Notes: a model not told the origin generated them from the letters alone. DNA of 64,000 bases from Devosia epidermidihirudinis (GCF_000971295.1 NZ_LANJ01000001.1:62001-126000); one strand, 5' to 3'; positions 15,642 through 25,431 are shown, counted from the stretch's first letter. Numbers and translations are program-made.

Positions 15642-16118
15642 ATGCAAATGCTAAAAAGCCTGACAGGCGCCCTTATGGCCGTCTGCAAGGTCACCATGTT
15701 CGCAGCATTCGTCGCCATGATGGTGCTGACCCTGTTTCAGGTGGTCAACCGATACTGGTTTGGCCTGCCCATATTCTGGACTGAAGAACTGATTGTTTTC
15801 CTGTTGGTCTGGTCGGCCATGCTGGGGCTGCCGGTGCAGCTCTGGGAGCATCAGGACATCGTCGTTGATTTTCTGAACCTGCCCAACGAGACCCTCGAAA
15901 AGGTCAAGCAGTGGTCCGCGACCATCGCCTCCATTGTGTTTTGCGCGGTGCTGGCCTGGACCGGTTGGCAGTTCGCCATACGCGGCTGGGCAGTTATTTC
16001 GCCCACGCTTTCGATCTCTCGGTTCTGGTTTTTCCTGCCGATTTCCCTATGCGCCGCCTTGTCGATCCTGGCCCTCGCCCTTCGCGACAAAGCTCCGAGC
16101 GCCGGAGGTTTTGACTGA
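15642..16118 (+). CDS. TRAP transporter small permease (DctQ family)
   Basis: Four-helix membrane subunit, 158 residues, which joins the large permease to form the proton/sodium-driven importer. The start is the ATG at 15642 with GGAG 8 bases upstream. A GTG at 15612 lies inside the hairpin. Family signs are FQVVNRYWFGLPIFWTEEL near residue 35 and the repeated membrane segments. The last base of its stop overlaps the ATG of dctM. Confidence 0.9.
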   Translation: MQMLKSLTGALMAVCKVTMFAAFVAMMVLTLFQVVNRYWFGLPIFWTEELIVFLLVWSAMLGLPVQLWEHQDIVVDFLNLPNETLEKVKQWSATIASIVFCAVLAWTGWQFAIRGWAVISPTLSISRFWFFLPISLCAALSILALALRDKAPSAGGFD

Positions 16119-17392
16119 TGGTTATCACTCTCGTTGTGGCGCTGATCCTCCTGATCTGCCTTGGCATGCCCATCGCGTTCTCGATGGGGCTGGCAGCGGT
16201 TATCGCCCTAGCCTTCGACGGCTCAGTACCCCTGATGGTGCTGCCGCAGAAGATGTATTCATCGCTGGATAGCTTTCCGCTGTTGGCGATCCCATTGTTC
16301 ATTCTGGCGGGCTCGCTGATGAACATTAGCGGCATCACAGACAAGCTGGTGCTGCTGTCGCGCTCTTTGGTCGGCCACATGCGCGGCGGCCTCGGTCAGG
16401 TGACCGTGCTGACCAGCGTGCTGTTCTCCACCATCTCGGGTTCGGCGGCCGCTTCGGCTGCTGCCGTAGGATCGATGATGATCCCACAGATGAAAGAAGA
16501 CGGATATCGCGCCGAAGACGCCGCTGTGATCACCGCAGCGTCGGCAATTCTGGGGCCGGTCATTCCCCCAAGCGTCGTCATGGTCATTTATGGCTCGATG
16601 ACGGGACTGTCGATCGGCACCCTGTTTCTGGCCGGTGTCGGCCCCGGCCTGCTGATTGCTGCCATCCTGATGGTTGGCGTCTACATTCTGGGCTCCCGTG
16701 CAGGCATCCGCACCTATCCGCGCGCCAAGCTTGTCGAAATCTTCCAGGCGCTCATCAAGGCCATCCCGGCACTGATTATGCCCGCCATTATTGTCGGCGG
16801 CATCATCTCGGGCATTTTCACCACTACCGAAGCAGGCGTGATCGCCGTCGCCTATGCGGCTGTCTACGCGATGATCGTCAAGCGCGCACCGCTTTCGCTG
16901 ATCGTCTCGAACGTATCGTAGGCAGCCACGGTCTCTTCCAGCATTCTGGTGATCCTTGGCGGTGCGGCCCTGTTCGGCTGGATCGTCGCACGCGAGGGCA
17001 TTCCGGTGATGATTGCGGCATGGCTACAGTCGGTTACGGGTGAGCCGCTGATTGCCCTCACGCTGATCCTAGTCGTGCTTTTGATCGTGGGTATCTTCAT
17101 CGAGCCGATCCCGGCCATGATCATGCTCGTGCCGGTGCTGCAGCCCATCGCCAATGCCTACGGTTTCGAGCCTTATCACTTCGCCATGGTCGTAACCTTC
17201 GGCCTGTTGCTTGGCTCGCTGACCCCACCCGTTGCGGTCCTGGTGCTCATCACCTGCAAGATCGCCAATGTGCCGGTTAACCGCGCCAATGGCCCCCTCA
17301 TCCCCATGTTCGGCGTTCTCGTCGCCGTGCTGTTCGTCATGGCCTATGTGCCATTCATTTCCCTCGCTTTCCCGATGATGTTCGGCGGCTAA
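16118..17392 (+). pseudogene. TRAP transporter large permease (DctM family) interrupted by in-frame TAG
   Basis: Would be the 12-helix large permease of the TRAP importer (about 424 residues). The first 267 codons (16118-16918) encode a normal DctM N-terminal part, including GSAAASAAAVGSMMIPQMKE. An amber codon then stops the frame at 16919-16921. The same frame carries on without any shift to 17392 with normal DctM sequence (AATVSSSILVILGGAALFGW onward, then IFIEPIPAMIMLVPVLQPI). One base change (for example GAG or CAG to TAG) explains this. The neighbours are intact, so it is either a recent null mutation, a sequence error, or readthrough. Internal restart near 16949 would give only a C-terminal fragment. 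Confidence 0.85.
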
Positions 17393-17409
17393 GCCCAAGA
17401 GAATAGATT

Positions 17410-18597
17410 ATGAGCAAGATTACCGAAGTCGATGTCATCCCCTTCACCTTCGAAGTCGACGACCTGTCGCTCGGCAACAGCAAGGCCATGGGCGTCTCCA
17501 ACATGGTCTACGAAAAGGGCAGCAAGTTCCGCGTCATGCGTTACGCCATCGCCATCCGGACCGATGATGGTCTAGAGGGTCGCTATGTCACCCATTGGGT
17601 CGGCACACAGTCCGCACTGGGCCAGTCCATTATGTTGGCGCCAACCCTGTTGGGCCGCGATCCGGAACACCGCGAGTCCATCTATGATGATCTCAAGCGC
17701 GAAGCCCGTGCCTATGACCATATGGGTCACGGCCCGCTCGATATCGCCCTGTGGGATCTCTATGGCCGTAAATATGATGCGTCCATTTCCAGCATGCTCG
17801 GCGGCTACCGCACGCGCCTGCCGACCTACGCGAGCACCCACCATGGTCAGGACGTCCCTGGCGGCCTCGACACCATCGAAGCGTTTGCGGACTTTGCTGT
17901 TGAGTGCCAGGAACGTGGCATGCCCGGGTTCAAGATCCACGGCTGGCACGATGGCAACAAAAAGCGTGAAGCGGCCGTGATCGGCGCGGTGCGCAAGGCC
18001 GTCGGCGCGGACATGGAAATCATGGTCGATCCGGGTTGCGAGCTGCGCACTTATGCCGACGCCCTTTATGTCGGCCGCGCCTGCGATGACAATGAATGCC
18101 TCTGGTATGAAGACCCCTACCGCGATTCAAGCGTGTCGGTGATCGGCCAGAAGATGCTGCGCGAAAACCTCAAAACGCCACTGCTGGTGTCCGAGCATAT
18201 TCGTGGTCCCGAGCAGAAGGCCGCCTTTGCGCTGGCTGGTGGTTGCGACATGATCCACACCGATCCCGAATATGATCTTGGCATTACCGGCACGATGAAG
18301 ATCGCGCACTTCGCCGAAGCCATTGGCATGGATCTGCAGGTCCACGCCTGCGGTCCCGCACACCGCGCCTGCGTCTCGGCGATGCGCAACACCCATTTCT
18401 ATGAAATGGCGCTGATCGGCCCCGGCATGCCAAACCTCGTGCCGCCCGTCTACAAGTGCGGCTACGACGACCAGCTCACGGGCCTTGATGCCAACGGCAC
18501 CGTTCCCGTGCCAACGGGCCCCGGCCTTGGCGTGGATTATGACTGGGACTACGTCCTCGGCAACAAGTTGTCGATCCATGAATTCCGCCTGACCTAA
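17410..18597 (+). CDS. Enolase-superfamily sugar-acid dehydratase (mandelate racemase type)
   Basis: It has 395 residues with the capping domain at the N-terminus and a (beta/alpha)7 barrel. Visible likely catalytic residues are K175 and H177 in FKIHGW, metal ligands D207 (MVDPG), E234 (WYEDP) and E262, and the H312 region VHACG with D285 upstream. These are consistent with an acid-sugar dehydratase. The exact substrate cannot be told from the sequence. Tartrate, gluconate-like or longer aldonic acids are all possible. It sits 17 bases after dctM and is the last gene of the TRAP operon, so its substrate is probably what the transporter brings in. Confidence 0.85.
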   Translation: MSKITEVDVIPFTFEVDDLSLGNSKAMGVSNMVYEKGSKFRVMRYAIAIRTDDGLEGRYVTHWVGTQSALGQSIMLAPTLLGRDPEHRESIYDDLKREARAYDHMGHGPLDIALWDLYGRKYDASISSMLGGYRTRLPTYASTHHGQDVPGGLDTIEAFADFAVECQERGMPGFKIHGWHDGNKKREAAVIGAVRKAVGADMEIMVDPGCELRTYADALYVGRACDDNECLWYEDPYRDSSVSVIGQKMLRENLKTPLLVSEHIRGPEQKAAFALAGGCDMIHTDPEYDLGITGTMKIAHFAEAIGMDLQVHACGPAHRACVSAMRNTHFYEMALIGPGMPNLVPPVYKCGYDDQLTGLDANGTVPVPTGPGLGVDYDWDYVLGNKLSIHEFRLT

Positions 18598-18606
18598 GCC
18601 AAACAA

Positions 18607-18636
18607 AACGGCCGCCATCGTGAGATGGCGGCCGTT
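18607..18636. terminator. Bidirectional terminator between the enolase and YidB-like genes
   Basis: A perfect 13-base stem AACGGCCGCCATC / GATGGCGGCCGTT with loop GTGA. The plus strand continues GTCTTT and the minus strand TTTTGTTT, so it can end both converging transcripts. Confidence 0.85.
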
Positions 18637-18659
18637 GTCTTTAGGCGTGTCTGGTGAGC

Positions 18660-19145
18660 TTACTGCCCGACCATCCGCTTTTGTACATCCTCGTCACTCT
18701 CCGGAAACCGCCCATCCGGCGTCAAACGGTCGACGGCGTTGGGGATAGAGACGGAGAGACGTTCCAGAAGGTCGTCATATTGCAGACCGCTTTTCTGGGC
18801 GACGTCTAGAAGGGTGTCGCGGCCAATGGCGTTCTCGACCTGAGACCGGGACAGGCCTTGCGTTGGGACGCCCGGGGTAATCCAGGAGTCAGCCTGTTCC
18901 TTGTGGCCAGTGTCCCGGAAAGTCGCCAGCAGATCATTGAGACCACCGGTCAGCGACTCACCGATACTCCCGGCGGTTCGGCCAACAATATTGCCTGCCT
19001 CACCGAGCGCATTGCCGGCATTTCCGGCTGGGTTGGACCCGCCAGCCGAGCCCAGCGCCTGGCTGATCTTGTCACGGTTCTGATAGCCGGCTACGGCGAC
19101 AAGACCGAGCAGAGCCAGCAGGGATGGCATTCCACGATTAGCCAT
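18660..19145 (-). CDS. YidB-family protein (formerly DUF937)
   Basis: A 161-residue protein beginning with a hydrophobic segment (GMPSLLALLGLVAVAGYQ), then a Gly/Ala/Asn-rich linker, and a C-terminal YidB-like helical domain with WITPGVPTQGLSRSQVENAIG. That last stretch matches the W-hx-tG-x-Q-LS-xxQ-v-xxAlG style of the family. A GAGGAGAT site precedes the ATG. The function of the family is unknown. Its place next to a GlsB/YeaQ gene fits an envelope or stress role, but that is inference. Confidence 0.8.
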   Translation of the reverse strand: MANRGMPSLLALLGLVAVAGYQNRDKISQALGSAGGSNPAGNAGNALGEAGNIVGRTAGSIGESLTGGLNDLLATFRDTGHKEQADSWITPGVPTQGLSRSQVENAIGRDTLLDVAQKSGLQYDDLLERLSVSIPNAVDRLTPDGRFPESDEDVQKRMVGQ

Positions 19146-19166
19146 TTTAGATCTCCTCGCGAACGA

Positions 19167-19421
19167 TTAAGCGCGGCGGCGGCTGATGAAGCCCCAGACG
19201 ATCAGGATGATGATGGCGCCGACGATTGCGCCGATAAACCCTGCGCCTTCGCCTGCCTGATACCAACCCAAAGCCTGACCAAGGTAGGACGCGACGAACG
19301 CGCCGACGATGCCCAGGATCGTCGTCATGATGAAGCCAGATGGCTCATTGCGACCGGGCACGATGAACTTTGCCACGACGCCAGCGACGAAACCGATAAT
19401 GATTGTCCAGATAATTCCCAC
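19167..19421 (-). CDS. GlsB/YeaQ/YmgE family small membrane protein
   Basis: An 84-residue, three-helix, Gly-rich membrane protein (transglycosylase-associated family) with the family's IIIGFVAGVVAKFIVPG start and GIVGAFVASYLGQALGW core. The start is a GTG at 19421 with an AGGAGG site 5 bases ahead. It is transcribed with the YidB-like gene, 21 bases upstream of it. Members are usually induced by osmotic or acid stress. No regulator site was seen. Confidence 0.88.
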   Translation of the reverse strand: MGIIWTIIIGFVAGVVAKFIVPGRNEPSGFIMTTILGIVGAFVASYLGQALGWYQAGEGAGFIGAIVGAIIILIVWGFISRRRA

Positions 19422-19529
19422 AATGCCCTCCTAGGTTTGTGGGCATTAAACGCGAGACCGAAGCGATTAGTTGCGCACCCAAAGATAAAGTTCTGACGGA
19501 GACTTAGGGACAACTGGAGAGGAGGACGA

Positions 19530-19555
19530 TGCGCCCCACCCGTTGGCGGGGCGCA
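19530..19555 (-). terminator. Possible terminator hairpin after the MATE gene
   Basis: The stem TGCGCCCC / GGGGCGCA with a 10-base loop lies 8 bases past the MATE stop codon on the minus strand. There is no T-run, so termination is not certain. Confidence 0.45.
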
Positions 19556-19562
19556 CCATGAT

Positions 19563-20936
19563 TTAGGCCCGAGGGGTCGCCAGCGCAGGGCGCATACGCA
19601 ACCACAGAAGGATGGTCAGCGCCAGCATCAGGAGATCGGCGATCGGTGCCGCAATCCAGATGCCGGTTTCCCCCCACGCCAGCGGCAAGAGCAGCGTCAT
19701 CGGAATGGCGAAGAGATAGGTCCGCCCCAATGACAATACCGCCGCCTGCCCCACGCGGCCGACAGCCTGCACATAACTGGCAGCCATCATGACCGGGCCA
19801 AAGGCAAAATACGCCGCCACGTAGAGTGGAACGATCCGCGCTACTTCGGCCCCGACTAGAGCATCAGAGACGAACATGCCACCGAGGCCATCGCGGAACC
19901 CGATCATCAGCACTTGCACCAGCACGCCATAGGCTGCACTGACACCCAGCGCCAGATGCAGCGTCTTGGTGGCGCGCTCGGACTGGCCCGCACCCATTGT
20001 GTTACCGACAATGGCCTGCAGCGCCAGACTCATGCCCATTAAGGGCAGGAAGGCGAAGGTCATCAAGCGGGTCACCACGCCATACGCGGCAATGGTCACG
20101 TCGTGCTGCGGCAGATGCAGTTGCTGCAAGGCGAACAGCACCGCGGCAGAACCCAACGAGATACCGATGAAGTTCAGGCTCCGGGGCACGCCCAAGGACA
20201 GCATTTCGCCCCAACCGTGGAAGGCTTGTACGCCGACCATAGGCAGAACGGATTTCCCGGCCAACCGATAGGCAAAGATGGCGCCGAGCGCGATCACCTG
20301 CGCCAAAGCCGTGCCCCAGGCAGAACCCGCAACACCGAAGCCCATCGCGCCAATCAACAGCGCGTTGAGCGCGATATTGGCCAAGGTCACGAGCACGCCG
20401 GCGATGGCCATGAAAGCCACACGACCTTCGGTGCGCAAGGCATCAGACTGCACGCTCAAAAGGAAACTGACCGGTGCCGTCACGAACGAAATGGCGAGAA
20501 AGGTCCAGCCCATACCGGCTAGGTGCTCATTGCCGCCCGCGACCCAGTTTATCGCCGCGCTGCCGCCTAGAAAGAACAGCAGCATGGCGATCGCGGAGGC
20601 GGCCAATGCAAGGCCCTGCCCGGCGGCAAAGATAGACTTGGCACCAGCCATGTCTCGTGCGCCCAGGCGACGGCCGAGAATGCTGGCCATGCCAATGCCC
20701 ACCATGGTCGAGGCGGCAATCAGCAGCATAGAGATGGGAAACACCAGCGTCACCGCGCTCAGCGCATCAGGACCAACGAAGGCCCCAAGCAACATGGCAT
20801 CGGCCACGGTCAGCATGCCATTGACCATGGTCACCATGATGATGGGCAGACTGGTTCGGATAAAAACGGATCGGATCGATCCGCGCAAAAAGGGATTGGT
20901 CGGCACAGAATCCGACCCGGAATGGGCACTCATCAA
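19563..20936 (-). CDS. MATE-family multidrug/metabolite efflux transporter
   Basis: A 457-residue, twelve-helix antiporter with two MatE halves (about residues 25-190 and 250-420). The first half carries LPIIMVTMVNGMLTVADAML and the second shows NFIGISLGSAAVLFALQQL. A GGGAG site lies before the ATG at 20936. It stands alone between the GlsB gene and the sugar-operon end. The substrate is unknown; family members export cationic drugs or metabolites using Na+ or H+. Confidence 0.9.
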   Translation of the reverse strand: MMSAHSGSDSVPTNPFLRGSIRSVFIRTSLPIIMVTMVNGMLTVADAMLLGAFVGPDALSAVTLVFPISMLLIAASTMVGIGMASILGRRLGARDMAGAKSIFAAGQGLALAASAIAMLLFFLGGSAAINWVAGGNEHLAGMGWTFLAISFVTAPVSFLLSVQSDALRTEGRVAFMAIAGVLVTLANIALNALLIGAMGFGVAGSAWGTALAQVIALGAIFAYRLAGKSVLPMVGVQAFHGWGEMLSLGVPRSLNFIGISLGSAAVLFALQQLHLPQHDVTIAAYGVVTRLMTFAFLPLMGMSLALQAIVGNTMGAGQSERATKTLHLALGVSAAYGVLVQVLMIGFRDGLGGMFVSDALVGAEVARIVPLYVAAYFAFGPVMMAASYVQAVGRVGQAAVLSLGRTYLFAIPMTLLLPLAWGETGIWIAAPIADLLMLALTILLWLRMRPALATPRA

Positions 20937-21142
20937 AATCTCCCGTCACGGGCAAGCTGGATATTTTGATGGGGCTCGCATTGCCATCGCTCCAACTGCC
21001 GCAAGGGGGATGGCGATCAGCTCACTCTCTCAGGCAGGACTTCACCACTGACGTTACCGTCATGCGAGCGGCCGGCTCCTGCTACCGGAGCGCGGTCATA
21101 TTGCTCTCATGCGGTTACTGTCAAGATATGGCGGTCCGCATT

Positions 21143-22597
21143 TTACTGATTGGCTCCAACTCCGCCGACGCAGACATACTTGCTGTCGAGATAGTCCTCG
21201 ATGCCGTACTTCGAGCCTTCACGCCCCATGCCGGATTGTTTGACGCCGCCGAACGGCGCGACTTCGGTTGTCACGAGCCCCTCATTGATCCCGACAATGC
21301 CATAGTCCAAGGCCTCCGAGACGCGCACCGACCGGCCGAGATCGGCCGTGTAGAAATAGGCGGCAAGGCCATAGTCCGTATCATTGGCCAGCGCGATGGC
21401 CTCCGCCTCAGTCGAGAAGCGGAACAACGCGGCGACCGGCCCGAAGATTTCCTCGCGCGCCAGGTCCATCTTGGCATTGGCGTCGCCGATAATGGTTGGC
21501 GCATAAAAGGTGCGGCCCAGTTCATGCAGCTTGCCGCCGACGACGACGCGTCCGCCTTTGCTCACCGCATCGTCGACCATGGCGCCGACCTTCTTGATGG
21601 CGCCAGCGTCAATCAATGGCCCCTGCGTCACGCCTTCTGTCTGACCGTTGCCAACGACGAGGCCGTTGACGGCTGCGGTCAGCTTTTCGAGGAACCGATC
21701 ATAGACGCCGTCCTGCACATAGAAGCGGTTCACGCAGACGCAGGTTTGCCCGCTATTGCGGAACTTGCCTTCCATCGCGCCCTGCACTGCCCGATCCAGA
21801 TCTGCATCGTCGAAGACGATAAAGGGCGCATTGCCGCCCAGTTCCATCGACACGCGCTTGAGCGTGGGCGCGCATTGCGCCACCAGCTTGCGACCGACAC
21901 CGGTCGAGCCGGTAAAGGTAATCTTGCGCACCAAGGGGTTGGAGGTCAGTTCCTGACCCACCGCAATCGCATCGCCCGTGATGACGTTGACCACGCCATC
22001 GGGAAACCCGGCCTCCTGACAGAGCACGCCCCAAGCGAGCCCGGATAGGGGCGTTTGTGGTGCGGGCTTGGCGACCACCGTGCAGCCAGCAGCCAGCGCT
22101 GGTCCGAGCTTGCGCGCCAACATAGACGACGGAAAGTTCCACGGTGTAATCGCGCCCACCACGCCCACGGGCTGATGCTGAACCGCGATCCGGCGGTCGC
22201 GCCATGGCGATGGGATGGTGTCGCCGTAAACCCGACGCGCTTCCTCAGCGAACCACAGGATGTAAGCTGCGCTGGCGCCAATCTCGGCCCGCGCTTCAGC
22301 CAGTGGCTTACCCTGCTCGCTGGTCAGCAACACGGCCAGTTCTTCGCGGTTTTCCAACAAAAGATCGTGTAGACGCCGCATCATCGTCGCGCGCTCAGCG
22401 GCCGTCGTTTTGCGATAACTCAGAAACGCCTTCTGCGCCGCCTCTATAGCGCGCCGCGTCTCAGCGGTTCCGCCTTCTGGCACCGCGCCAACCTGCTCGC
22501 CCGTTGCCGGATTAAACACGGCTCGAACTGCTCCGCTGTCCGCCTTGACCCAGGCTCCACCGATGAACAGGGCATCACGATTGAAACGAGAGGTCAT
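21143..22597 (-). CDS. NAD(P)-dependent aldehyde dehydrogenase, succinate-semialdehyde/ketoglutarate-semialdehyde type
   Basis: A 484-residue ALDH-superfamily enzyme. Visible are the cofactor-binding TPWNFP segment, the FTGSTGVGR Rossmann turn, the general-base glutamate in MELGGNAPF, and the nucleophile cysteine near residue 290 in NSGQTCVC. Length and sequence style are close to GabD/SSADH and to alpha-ketoglutaric-semialdehyde dehydrogenases. As the distal gene of a sugar operon with a galactonate-type dehydratase, it may oxidise an aldehyde from sugar-acid breakdown, but GABA or lactaldehyde roles are also possible. Confidence 0.9.
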   Translation of the reverse strand: MTSRFNRDALFIGGAWVKADSGAVRAVFNPATGEQVGAVPEGGTAETRRAIEAAQKAFLSYRKTTAAERATMMRRLHDLLLENREELAVLLTSEQGKPLAEARAEIGASAAYILWFAEEARRVYGDTIPSPWRDRRIAVQHQPVGVVGAITPWNFPSSMLARKLGPALAAGCTVVAKPAPQTPLSGLAWGVLCQEAGFPDGVVNVITGDAIAVGQELTSNPLVRKITFTGSTGVGRKLVAQCAPTLKRVSMELGGNAPFIVFDDADLDRAVQGAMEGKFRNSGQTCVCVNRFYVQDGVYDRFLEKLTAAVNGLVVGNGQTEGVTQGPLIDAGAIKKVGAMVDDAVSKGGRVVVGGKLHELGRTFYAPTIIGDANAKMDLAREEIFGPVAALFRFSTEAEAIALANDTDYGLAAYFYTADLGRSVRVSEALDYGIVGINEGLVTTEVAPFGGVKQSGMGREGSKYGIEDYLDSKYVCVGGVGANQ

Positions 22598-22656
22598 AGC
22601 CAGCCTTTCTGCTTGATGGCGCAGGTGCGTGAAAACGCATCTCTACCATCAGCGGA

Positions 22657-23412
22657 TCAGGCCGTCTTGCGCAACTCCGCAGTGTGCCGCAGCAGATCAG
22701 ACGAGGCGATTTCGATCAGCGCACGCATGCGTTCGCTGGCGATTTCGGGCTGGCGCAGGCGGATGGCCTCGAGCACATCCCCGTGAGCATCGAGGGTGGT
22801 CACATAGCTCTGGGAAACCGAAGTGGTCAGCCGGAACGAATTGGCCAGCGATTGGCCGATCAGGCTGACGAGCCCGGCGAAGATCGGGTTGTGACTCGCC
22901 CGCAGGATCGAGGCGTGGAACGCTACGTCGGCCTCGGCGCAGGCGGCGAGATCGGTGGTTGGCGCTGCGCACATGGCATCATAGGCCTCCTCGATCAAAG
23001 CGAGGTCCTTGGCCGTAGCGCGCATGGCGGCAAGCCTGGCGGCGGCAGGCTCGATGGCTTGGCGGGCTTCGATCAGGCCACGCACAAAGTCTGGATCAAA
23101 GTCGATGCCATTCATCCATTCGAGAACGTCGGGGTCGAGCCGGTTCCAGTTAGAGGCCTCCTGAACGCGGGTGCCGGCGCGTTGGCGCGACACGATCATG
23201 CCCTTGGCGGCCAGCATCTTGATAGCTTCACGCATCGCAGTGCGGCTAACGCCAAACTCTTCGCAGAGCTGGGCTTCGGTCGGCAGAACGACATTCTGCT
23301 TGTAGTGACCCGACAAAATCCGCCGCCCCAGAACGCCCAATACGCGTTCTCGAACAAAGGAAGCAGGTCCAGTGGTAGACTTGCTATCAGGCACGGCAGT
23401 ATTCACGGACAT
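22657..23412 (-). CDS. GntR-family transcriptional regulator (FadR/FCD subfamily)
   Basis: It has 251 residues: an N-terminal winged helix-turn-helix (about residues 20-85, core EEFGVSRTAMREAIKMLAA) and a C-terminal FCD all-helical ligand domain with metal-type histidines (FHASILRASHNP). It lies inside the galactoside operon between the SDR and the aldehyde dehydrogenase. It probably represses this operon, with a sugar acid such as galactonate as inducer, as is typical for DgoR-like FadR proteins. Candidate operators are the inverted repeats at 31654-31703 and 33841-33859. Confidence 0.9.
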   Translation of the reverse strand: MSVNTAVPDSKSTTGPASFVRERVLGVLGRRILSGHYKQNVVLPTEAQLCEEFGVSRTAMREAIKMLAAKGMIVSRQRAGTRVQEASNWNRLDPDVLEWMNGIDFDPDFVRGLIEARQAIEPAAARLAAMRATAKDLALIEEAYDAMCAAPTTDLAACAEADVAFHASILRASHNPIFAGLVSLIGQSLANSFRLTTSVSQSYVTTLDAHGDVLEAIRLRQPEIASERMRALIEIASSDLLRHTAELRKTA

Positions 23413-23477
23413 GAATTTATCCAGGTTGAGGACTTGTTTGCTAGCACACTTATGACGCTAAAGCACCGGCCTCAGAT

Positions 23478-24254
23478 TCAGTCGTGGTAGAGCGCAGAGC
23501 GACCACCATCGATCATGATGGTTTCTGCGTTGATGAATGGTGCCTCGTCGGAAGCAAGGAAAATGGCGGTGTTGGCGACCTCCTCGGGGCGACCGATGCG
23601 ACGGGGTGGATGGAGCGTCTCCGCGCGCAGCTTTTCGGCTGCAGGATCGGGGAACGTGTTCCAGTACGCTTCGGCAATCGGGGTCATGATATAGCCCGGC
23701 GCAATCGCATTCACGCGCACGCCCTGCGCAGCATATTCAATCGCCAGCGCCCGCGTCAGCCCGATCAAGGCATGCTTTGCCACCGGATAGGGGAAGGTGT
23801 GCGGAATGATCTTGAACGAGTGGGTCGAGGCGATGTTGACGATGCTGCCACCGCCCTGTTCCAGCATATGCGGCAGCACAGCCCGCGCACAGCTCCAGGC
23901 GGCCTCCAGATCAAGCTTGAAGCAGCGCTCCCATTCCTCCTCCGGCATGGCCAGAGGTTCATGGAAAACATTGGCACCGGCATTGTTGACGAGAATGTCG
24001 ATGCCACCTAGCAGCTCAATGGTCTTGGCGTGCAGCTGCTCGACCGCCGCCTTGTCCGTCACGTCGGTCGGCACGCTATGGGCCACGCCGCCATTGGCAC
24101 GGATATCGGCAGCGACCTTATCGCCCGTCACCGCGTTCTTTTCAGCCACGATCACCGCAGCGCCCTCGCGGGCAAAGGCGCGGGCGATGGCTTCGCCGAT
24201 CCCCTGCCCTGCGCCGGTTACAATCGCGCGTTTGCCCTTGAGGCGGTCCGTCAT
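23478..24254 (-). CDS. Short-chain dehydrogenase/reductase (probable sugar dehydrogenase)
   Basis: A 258-residue classical SDR. The cofactor loop is TGAGQGIG (residues 13-20), followed by LVNNAG, then the catalytic triad S143, Y156 and K160 (YPVAK), and an ending with MIDGGRSALYHD. It lies 4 bases after the dehydratase gene in the galactoside operon. The best fit is oxidation of galactose (or a related sugar such as fucose or arabinose) to its lactone, the step before the galactonate-type dehydratase. The substrate is inferred from position only. Confidence 0.88.
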   Translation of the reverse strand: MTDRLKGKRAIVTGAGQGIGEAIARAFAREGAAVIVAEKNAVTGDKVAADIRANGGVAHSVPTDVTDKAAVEQLHAKTIELLGGIDILVNNAGANVFHEPLAMPEEEWERCFKLDLEAAWSCARAVLPHMLEQGGGSIVNIASTHSFKIIPHTFPYPVAKHALIGLTRALAIEYAAQGVRVNAIAPGYIMTPIAEAYWNTFPDPAAEKLRAETLHPPRRIGRPEEVANTAIFLASDEAPFINAETIMIDGGRSALYHD

Positions 24255-24258
24255 TGCT

Positions 24259-25431
24259 CTACCAATCCACTATCGTGCCGTCGGGCATCACTGCGTTGCG
24301 CGGATGAAGAATATCAGGCTTGAACGGGTGCGCCTCGATCACCTTTTCATCCACTTCGATGCCAAGGCCCGGTGCTGTCGGCAGGTCCCAGCGGCCCGGC
24401 TTGCGGTCGATCGGCCACTGCACGACATCGCCATACCAGGCCACCGCGCCGGACATTTCTTCCTGAATGATAACATTGGGCGTCGACAGACCGAAGTGCA
24501 GCGCCGCAACGCCAGCAATCGGGCCGAGCGGGTTGTGCGGCGCCAGTCCAATGCCAGCCGTCTCGGCCATAGCCGCGATTTTCTTGGCCTCGCCCAAACC
24601 GCCCGTATGGCAGATATCGGGCTGGGCAATGTGGAAGGCGCGCTGGCGCAAGGCGGGCTCGAACTCACGGCGACCGATCAGCCGCTCGCCAGACGCCACG
24701 GGGATGGGCGACACCTGCGTGATGGCGATATGGCCCGCCAGATCCTCGGGCGGCACGGGTTCTTCAACGAACATGATATCAGCGTCGACCATCGCCTCGA
24801 TGTAAGGAATGGCGGCTGCAACCGAGGCCGGGCGACCATGGAAATCGACCATGATGTCGATATCGGGCCCAACCGCGCTGCGCAGATCGCCCAACATGCG
24901 ACCAACCCGTTCGGCGTCACGCGCCGGGGTCAGATAGTGGGTATAGGGAATGCAAACGACCTTGATCGCGTCATAGCCAAGGCCAACGACATGACGACCA
25001 TGATCGACCAGCGACGTCGTCGTCTCGGACTCGTACACGGCACGCATGTCACCGAGGCCCAGATGGGTGTAGGTGCGTAGATACTCGCGCACATTGCCGC
25101 CCAGCAGGCGCCAGACCGGCACGCCCAGATCCTTGCCCAGAATATCCCACAGCGCCATTTCGATGCCGCTGATCGCCGACATGCCGATCACACCCATGCG
25201 CCAGAAGCCATGCTTGGTCATGATCTGGAAGCACTGCTCAATATTGCGCGGGTCCTGCCCGATCAGCATCGGCTCCAGATCCTGCAACGCACCGATAACG
25301 GCGCGGGTCTTGAACTCAAGCGTGGCTTCGCCCCAGCCGACGAGGCCGGGCACGTCCGTTTCAACACGCACGAAAACCCAGTTTCGCATCTCGGCGTTAC
25401 ACACGCGCGCGGTGATCGAGGTAATCTTCAC
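24259..25431 (-). CDS. D-galactonate dehydratase-like enolase-superfamily enzyme
   Basis: It has 390 residues. Metal ligands and active-site groups visible are D196 with H198 in MVDFHGR, the glutamate pair 223-224 in FVEEP, E249 in SGER, and H299 in APHNPLGP. This D-x-H plus HNPLGP set is typical of the D-galactonate/gluconate dehydratase group, which makes 2-keto-3-deoxy aldonates. Its ATG overlaps the end of the ABC ATPase gene. In context it would act on galactonate from alpha-galactoside breakdown. The following kinase and aldolase are not in this window. Confidence 0.85.
   Translation of the reverse strand: MKITSITARVCNAEMRNWVFVRVETDVPGLVGWGEATLEFKTRAVIGALQDLEPMLIGQDPRNIEQCFQIMTKHGFWRMGVIGMSAISGIEMALWDILGKDLGVPVWRLLGGNVREYLRTYTHLGLGDMRAVYESETTTSLVDHGRHVVGLGYDAIKVVCIPYTHYLTPARDAERVGRMLGDLRSAVGPDIDIMVDFHGRPASVAAAIPYIEAMVDADIMFVEEPVPPEDLAGHIAITQVSPIPVASGERLIGRREFEPALRQRAFHIAQPDICHTGGLGEAKKIAAMAETAGIGLAPHNPLGPIAGVAALHFGLSTPNVIIQEEMSGAVAWYGDVVQWPIDRKPGRWDLPTAPGLGIEVDEKVIEAHPFKPDILHPRNAVMPDGTIVDW

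Noticed and set aside
16118..17392. A frameshift in dctM
   Set aside because: The reading frame is the same before and after the interruption; only one TAG codon breaks it.
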